Source: an uncultured Verrucomicrobiota bacterium (GTDB taxonomy: Bacteria > Verrucomicrobiota > Verrucomicrobiia > Limisphaerales > UBA1096). Taken from it: a stretch of DNA of 17,676 bases. Under the pieces are notes generated by a model, which saw only the letters and a list, made by a program, of their open reading frames with translations, did not search any database and was not told the DNA's origin. The stretch covers positions 1-17,676 of the forward strand of contig CAJXAU010000008.1 of the NCBI GenBank assembly GCA_913050205.1, read 5' to 3'. Positions 14,205 to 17,676 of the stretch are shown in pieces. The translations under genes were made by a program, and so were the position numbers. Position 1 is the first letter of the stretch; each line of letters starts with the position of its first letter.

Positions 14205-15092
14205 TTATTTCCCGGCTGCCTTTTGGGCTCCCTCGGCGGCGATGGCGAGGCACTCTCGGATGTCGCCCAGGAGCTTGGGGTGATCGTTGGGGGTTTCCTC
14301 GTACTCGAGGCTCAACGCACCGTCGGCTGGGAATTTTACTTTCTTGAGCGCCTTGAAAACTCCTGCGACGTCGAGATGGCCCTTGCCGATGATCACGCCA
14401 TGCGTGCTCCTTTTTTGTTCGGCAAAATCCTTCAAGTGGATGCCGTAGAGACGGTCGCCGAGTTTGTTGATGACCTCGACTGGATCTTCACCGGAGCGAA
14501 TGTAGTGACCGAGGTCTGCGCAGAATCCGATGCGCTTGTCGTGTCCCTTGACTGCTTTGAGGCCGTCCTCGATCTTGTCGTACAGTGCGCCCGGGCCGTG
14601 GTTGTGGATGGCGATGCGGATGTCGTATTTTGCGACGAGTTTGTCGAGGCTGTCGAACGAATCGGGTGAGGGGTTCGCCGAGATGTTCTTGATGCCGGCC
14701 AATTTGGCGAACTGAAATGTCACCTCGTTTTTCGCGTGATCGGAGCCGAAGCCGTTGACGCCGTGGGCGCTGATGGTCATGTCGAACTTGGCCAATTTTT
14801 TGTTCATCTCCCCAATCTTGATTTTGTCCTTGGTGATCGGGAAATGTGCGCCAAAGAACTCGATGAAGTGGAGGCCAAGCTTATTGGTTTGCTCCATCGC
14901 CCCGTCCACGCCGAATCCACGGAGGGAGAAGCTCTGGATGCCCATCGGGAAGCCGCCGTATTTCTTGAGTGAGGCTTTTTTGCCCTTGGCCGCGAGGAGT
15001 TGGGGGACATCAAACCAAGTGGCCCCGGCAGCCGCTGCCGCGGTGAGGGTGGTATTGATGAATCGTCGTCGTGTGATGTGTTGTGAGTTCAT
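14205..15092 (-). CDS. Tat-exported sugar phosphate isomerase/epimerase-like TIM-barrel protein (minus-strand operon)
   Basis: A 295-residue protein with a twin-arginine signal T-R-R-R-F-I-N (7-13) and an Ala-rich hydrophobic segment to about residue 24. The barrel is of the xylose-isomerase-like family: G-I-Q-S-F-S (51-56) and a Glu in I-E-F-F (77-80), I-H-N-H-G (162-166), C-A-D-L-G-H (191-196), I-H-L-K-D (218-222) and an E in S-L-E-Y (261-264) correspond to conserved strand ends and probable metal ligands. It differs clearly from the convergent homologue at 13182, so the two are not a recent duplication. Exact substrate unknown. It begins 4 nt after the prepilin-like gene stop and is the last gene of the minus-strand group. 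A palindrome core codes for L-A-K at 100-102. Confidence 0.87.
   Translation of the reverse strand: MNSQHITRRRFINTTLTAAAAAGATWFDVPQLLAAKGKKASLKKYGGFPMGIQSFSLRGFGVDGAMEQTNKLGLHFIEFFGAHFPITKDKIKIGEMNKKLAKFDMTISAHGVNGFGSDHAKNEVTFQFAKLAGIKNISANPSPDSFDSLDKLVAKYDIRIAIHNHGPGALYDKIEDGLKAVKGHDKRIGFCADLGHYIRSGEDPVEVINKLGDRLYGIHLKDFAEQKRSTHGVIIGKGHLDVAGVFKALKKVKFPADGALSLEYEETPNDHPKLLGDIRECLAIAAEGAQKAAGK
14787..14795. repeat. Iterated palindrome core CTTGGCCAA
   Basis: Core only, in the minus-strand isomerase-like gene, read on the minus strand as L-A-K. Confidence 0.6.
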
Positions 15093-15096
15093 ATAA

Positions 15097-15828
15097 TCAA
15101 AGTGGCCGGTGGTTTTTGTACCACCAAAGTTTTTTGTCGATGTGATATTGATTCCGGAATTCGTAATGCAAATCGACGTACGTTATGTTGCTACCGCCTT
15201 TGCTTTTTTCGTCGACACGACCTTTGCCCCCGGAGTTGTGCCGGGCGTACAGTCCATTGGGCGGATTGGAAGACGAACTGGGTTGATGAGGTCCGCTGGC
15301 GTTATAGACCCGTTCATGATCCCAGTGCGGGACGACCATGTATGTGGCACAGCCGAAGAAGAATATTTTGTCGGGGTCGGGAACTTGGCTGATTTTTTTA
15401 TACCGATGATCCGATGGTCCGATCATCTGTTCGTTTGCCCCATAGGAAAACACAATGTCCCGGCTGCGTTTGCCCACCACGATTCGTCGGGTTCTCATCT
15501 TGACGATGTTGTACGTGCCCTCCACATCGGCGGGATCGGAAAACAGATCCATCGTCCCGAGGTAGCCGGCGTCGTGCATGCTGGTCAGCCATCTTGCGTG
15601 ATTCTGAACACTGTGTGGCGTTGTGGAGATGGGAAACTTGTCATCATAATCCTCGGCGTACATCGCGGTGGAGAGGCCAAGTTGTTTCTGGTTGCTCATG
15701 CATACGGTCTGCCGGGCCTTGCCCTTAGAGCGGGCCAAAGCAGGCAGGAGCAGTCCGGCCAGTATGGCGATGATGGCGATGACCACCAGCAATTCGATCA
15801 GGGTGAACCCTCGGTTGTCTCGTTTCAT
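15097..15828 (-). CDS. Prepilin-type N-terminal cleavage/methylation domain protein
   Basis: A 243-residue pseudopilin-like protein. From ATG 15828 the sequence has a short basic leader ending in R-G, then F-T-L-I-E-L-L-V-V-I-A-I-I-A-I-L-A-G, the class III signal cut by prepilin peptidase, with the conserved E5 of the mature form. A frame from ATG 15864 would add 12 residues overlapping the DUF1501 stop and give a longer leader, so 15828 is preferred. The remainder is a single globular domain. Its end has R-H-N (about 197-199) and then, after a Gly/Lys/Ser-rich stretch, N-I-T-Y-V-D-L-H; that recalls the H-x9-D-G tail common in verrucomicrobial and planctomycetal prepilin-like proteins, but with a longer spacer and D-L in place of D-G. 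These proteins occur in large numbers in such genomes, often beside polysaccharide or DUF1501 genes, with unknown roles. No secretion ATPase or peptidase lies in the window. Confidence 0.87.
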   Translation of the reverse strand: MKRDNRGFTLIELLVVIAIIAILAGLLLPALARSKGKARQTVCMSNQKQLGLSTAMYAEDYDDKFPISTTPHSVQNHARWLTSMHDAGYLGTMDLFSDPADVEGTYNIVKMRTRRIVVGKRSRDIVFSYGANEQMIGPSDHRYKKISQVPDPDKIFFFGCATYMVVPHWDHERVYNASGPHQPSSSSNPPNGLYARHNSGGKGRVDEKSKGGSNITYVDLHYEFRNQYHIDKKLWWYKNHRPL

Positions 15829-15832
15829 GTTT

Positions 15833-17230
15833 CTAGGCGATGATGTCGTGGGCGACGTTGCCATGGACGTCCGTCAACCGGAAGTCGCGTCCGCTCCAGC
15901 GGTAGGTGAGCTTCTCGTGGTTTATTCCCATGAGGTGCAGAATCGTGGCGTGAAAGTCGTGGACATGCATCCGGTTTTCCTGCGCGTGCATACCGAATTC
16001 ATCACTCGTTCCGTAGGTCATGCCGCCGCGGACACCCCCCCCGGCGAGCAGCATTGAGAACGCCGTACTATGGTGGTCACGTCCGGCATTCTTTTTTTCC
16101 TTTTGCTGGGAGTAGGGTGTGCGGCCAAATTCGCCACCCCAAATGACCAGCGTGTCCTCGAGCAGGCCCCGTTCCTTCAGGTCCGAGATGAGCGCAGCCG
16201 TGGCCTTGTCACTGTCTTTGCAAAGTTTCGTGTGGCCGGAGTTGTGATTCTGGTGTGTGTCCCACGGTTGGTTGCCGTTGTTGACGTAGTAGACGCCGAC
16301 GTAGCGGACACCGCTCTCGACCAGCCGGCGCGCAAGCAGGCAGGAGTTGGCGAACGGGGTGCGGCCGTACTTGTCGCGTGTCGCGGCGCTTTCTTTCTCA
16401 ACGTCAAACGTGTCCATTGCTTCGAACTGCATTCGGTAGGCGGTTTCCATGGCCTTGATCTGCGCGTTTAACTCGAGGTCATAATTTCGTTTGGCCAGAT
16501 GCAGTTGATTGAGCCGGTTGAGCAGGTCGAGTTGCTGGCGTTGCTCGCGATTTGTGAGAGTGGTATTACGGACGTTGGCCACTAGTTTGTCGACTTTCAT
16601 GTCCGCAGTAATGACGCTTGCCGCCTGATGCTGGGCCGGGAGGAAGCTATTACTCCACAGCGCCGGCCCGACAACAATTTTGTTCGTGGGCCGCAACACG
16701 ACGTATCCGGGTAGATTGTCGTTCAACGAACCGAGGCCGTACTGTAGCCATGACCCGATTGAGGGCCGGATCGGCTGCACGTTACCGGTATGCATCTGCA
16801 GCAGGGCCGGTTCGTGATTGGGAACATCGGTGTACATCGAGCGGATCACGCAGCATTCGTCGATGACCTGGCTGAGATATGGCAGCGACTCGCTGACCTC
16901 GATCCCGCTCTGGCCGTGGCGGCTGAACTTGAACGGCGACGGCATGAATCCGGACGAGTTTGGCTTCTTGTAAATCTTGCCGGTCGGCTGTTTGTCCTCA
17001 TGCTTGGCCAGCGCCGGCTTGGGGTCGAACGTGTCGACGTGTGACGGCCCACCGTTCATGAACAGGAAAATCACCCGCTTGGCCTTGGGCGCGAAGTGTG
17101 GGCCGACGTTGCCGGCGGCACGGGCTTGTTCTCGGCCGAGCAGTCCGGCGAGACCAAGCGTGCCAAAGCCGGCCGTGCAGCGGCGAAGCATCTCGCGGCG
17201 GTTGATCTCGGTTGAAAACGGGGCGTTCAT
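15833..17230 (-). CDS. DUF1501 domain protein (alkaline-phosphatase/sulfatase-like fold), Tat-exported
   Basis: A 465-residue DUF1501 protein, normal in length. The N terminus carries a Tat-type signal, N-R-R-E-M-L-R-R (10-17), and a short hydrophobic run (21-31). Family landmarks are F-M-N-G-G-P-S-H-V-D-T-F-D-P-K (57-71), P-W-D-T-H (322-326), W-G-G-E-F-G-R-T-P (364-372), G-R-D-H-H (383-387) and H-D-F-H-A-T-I-L-H-L-M-G (424-435). These His and Asp positions agree with the metal-binding pattern of the alkaline phosphatase superfamily, but no reaction is established for DUF1501. Its ATG overlaps the TAA of the upstream DUF1553 gene by one base (TAATG read on the minus strand), a tight coupling usual for the pair in Planctomycetota and Verrucomicrobiota. 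It is exported and probably works with the DUF1553 partner at the cell surface or in the periplasm. Confidence 0.93.
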   Translation of the reverse strand: MNAPFSTEINRREMLRRCTAGFGTLGLAGLLGREQARAAGNVGPHFAPKAKRVIFLFMNGGPSHVDTFDPKPALAKHEDKQPTGKIYKKPNSSGFMPSPFKFSRHGQSGIEVSESLPYLSQVIDECCVIRSMYTDVPNHEPALLQMHTGNVQPIRPSIGSWLQYGLGSLNDNLPGYVVLRPTNKIVVGPALWSNSFLPAQHQAASVITADMKVDKLVANVRNTTLTNREQRQQLDLLNRLNQLHLAKRNYDLELNAQIKAMETAYRMQFEAMDTFDVEKESAATRDKYGRTPFANSCLLARRLVESGVRYVGVYYVNNGNQPWDTHQNHNSGHTKLCKDSDKATAALISDLKERGLLEDTLVIWGGEFGRTPYSQQKEKKNAGRDHHSTAFSMLLAGGGVRGGMTYGTSDEFGMHAQENRMHVHDFHATILHLMGINHEKLTYRWSGRDFRLTDVHGNVAHDIIA

Positions 17231-17676
17231 TAATCGATGTAGCTCATCTCGTTGGCGGCCAACAGCGCGTGCGAGTACTGCTCCCAGCGGGTGAGTTGAC
17301 TCTCGGCGGGCAACTGGAGAAAGCCAAGCGCCAAGTCCAGCTCGGCCGCGCTTGGCTGGCGGCTGTAAAGAATGCTGTAAATCGACTGCACCTGCTCGGC
17401 ACTGGCAGCCACGCCTTCGCCGGCGACGCGCTTGGCCAATCGCTTGGCCTGCTCGACCATGAACGGGTTATTCAACACGAACAGCTTTTGCACCGCGGTC
17501 GTCGTGGCGGAGCGCTTGGCCGCGTGGACGTTGGCGTCCGGGTAGTCAAACTGCATCAGCATATCGTTGAGTTTCTTGCGGCTGACGCGGCCGTAGACGG
17601 TCCGGCGGACATTCTTTTTGTCGGTCAACTCGAGTGACTTGCCGCCGAGCCGGTCGAGGTTGTTGCCCGCGGCGAG
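17230..17676 (-). CDS. DUF1553 domain protein, C-terminal part (cut by window end)
   Basis: The frame is open from the window edge and ends at 17230 with TAA; the gene's start lies beyond 17676. The visible 148 residues include G-G-K-S (about 12-15 from the edge), R-R-T-V-Y-G-R-V (24-31), F-D-Y-P-D (43-47), Q-K-L-F-V-L-N-N-P-F (65-74) and a final helical region with L-Y-S-R-Q-P-S-A-A-E-L. These are the known C-terminal landmarks of DUF1553, normally found with DUF1549 and often a cytochrome c domain in the same protein of about 750-1100 residues. The usual N-T-P-x-Q-x-L before V-L-N is replaced by T-A-V-Q-K-L. The role is unknown, with a link to surface polymer breakdown or redox chemistry suspected. 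The coding sequence is rich in TTGGCC half-sites and holds one palindrome core and a split copy (17322-17357). Confidence 0.9.
   Translation of the reverse strand, partial: LAAGNNLDRLGGKSLELTDKKNVRRTVYGRVSRKKLNDMLMQFDYPDANVHAAKRSATTTAVQKLFVLNNPFMVEQAKRLAKRVAGEGVAASAEQVQSIYSILYSRQPSAAELDLALGFLQLPAESQLTRWEQYSHALLAANEMSYID
17322..17357. repeat. Split palindrome: AGCCAAGCGC / GCGCTTGGCT
   Basis: Perfect 10-bp arms at 17322-17331 and 17348-17357 with a 16-nt spacer, inside the DUF1553 gene. The arms correspond to the outer halves of the iterated palindrome but in the inside-out order. Confidence 0.75.
17429..17442. repeat. Iterated palindrome, 13 of 14 matches
   Basis: CGCTTGGCCAATCG in the DUF1553 gene, followed at once by another CGCTTGGCC half-site. 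Read on the minus strand as R-L-A-K-R. Confidence 0.88.

Noticed and set aside
14163..14669. A 168-codon plus-strand frame starting within the palindrome pair.
   Set aside because: It is antisense to the minus-strand isomerase-like gene, which has clear family motifs and a Tat signal; its start is simply the repeat read as A-L-G-Q-A.
15109..15843. A 244-codon plus-strand frame opposite the prepilin-like gene.
   Set aside because: The minus strand encodes an unmistakable prepilin N terminus; the plus-strand product has no recognisable feature.
1823..17442. The repeats as a CRISPR array or insertion-sequence ends.
   Set aside because: Spacing is irregular (tens to thousands of bases), units are only 8-16 bp, most lie inside intact genes, and there is no transposase or cas gene.

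Overview
The window is gene-dense bacterial DNA with no gene-free stretch over 300 bases. I infer Verrucomicrobiota, or less likely a relative in the Planctomycetota-Verrucomicrobiota group. The grounds are a DUF1553/DUF1501 pair, a prepilin-type protein with a class III leader and a degenerate C-terminal H...D-x-H signature, Tat-exported Gfo/Idh/MocA and TIM-barrel sugar isomerase-like proteins, and a NIPSNAP protein. No rRNA, tRNA, CRISPR array, transposase or phage gene was seen.

Layout. Positions 1-705 hold the C-terminal part of a TraB/GumN-like protein. From 721 to 11275 seven or eight plus-strand genes are packed into one apparent operon with gaps of 0-15 nt or short stop/start overlaps: FadB-type alpha subunit, FadA-type thiolase, FabG-type short-chain reductase, long-chain-type acyl-CoA synthetase, exported serine beta-lactamase/esterase, a 4-hydroxybutyryl-CoA dehydratase/HpaB-family flavoprotein, a four-helix membrane protein and a PutP-like sodium/solute symporter. 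A secreted NIPSNAP protein (11326-11745) follows and the unit closes at a strong intrinsic terminator. A second plus-strand pair (11876-14102) encodes a Tat-exported Gfo/Idh/MocA oxidoreductase and a Tat-exported sugar isomerase-like protein, ending at a bidirectional terminator. The rest lies on the minus strand: DUF1553 (cut by the window end), DUF1501, a prepilin-like protein and a second Tat-exported sugar isomerase-like protein.

How the genes may work together. The first operon contains, in principle, every step from an imported short hydroxy acid through CoA activation, dehydration to an enoyl-CoA, hydration, oxidation and thiolysis to acetyl-CoA. 4-hydroxybutyrate is the substrate predicted by the dehydratase family. 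The two sugar modules look like periplasmic carbohydrate-processing gene sets.

The most striking feature cuts across all of this. A short perfect palindrome with core TTGGCCAA and preferred form CGCTTGGCCAAGCG occurs 21 times (core) in 17.7 kb, 8 of them as the exact 14-mer. My rough random expectation for the core is about 0.25. Copies lie inside genes of unrelated function, where they are read only as L-A-K or L-G-Q, and as close pairs just beyond both terminators. This resembles the behaviour of the cyanobacterial HIP1 palindrome but with a different sequence, and is the best candidate here for an undescribed genome-wide system.
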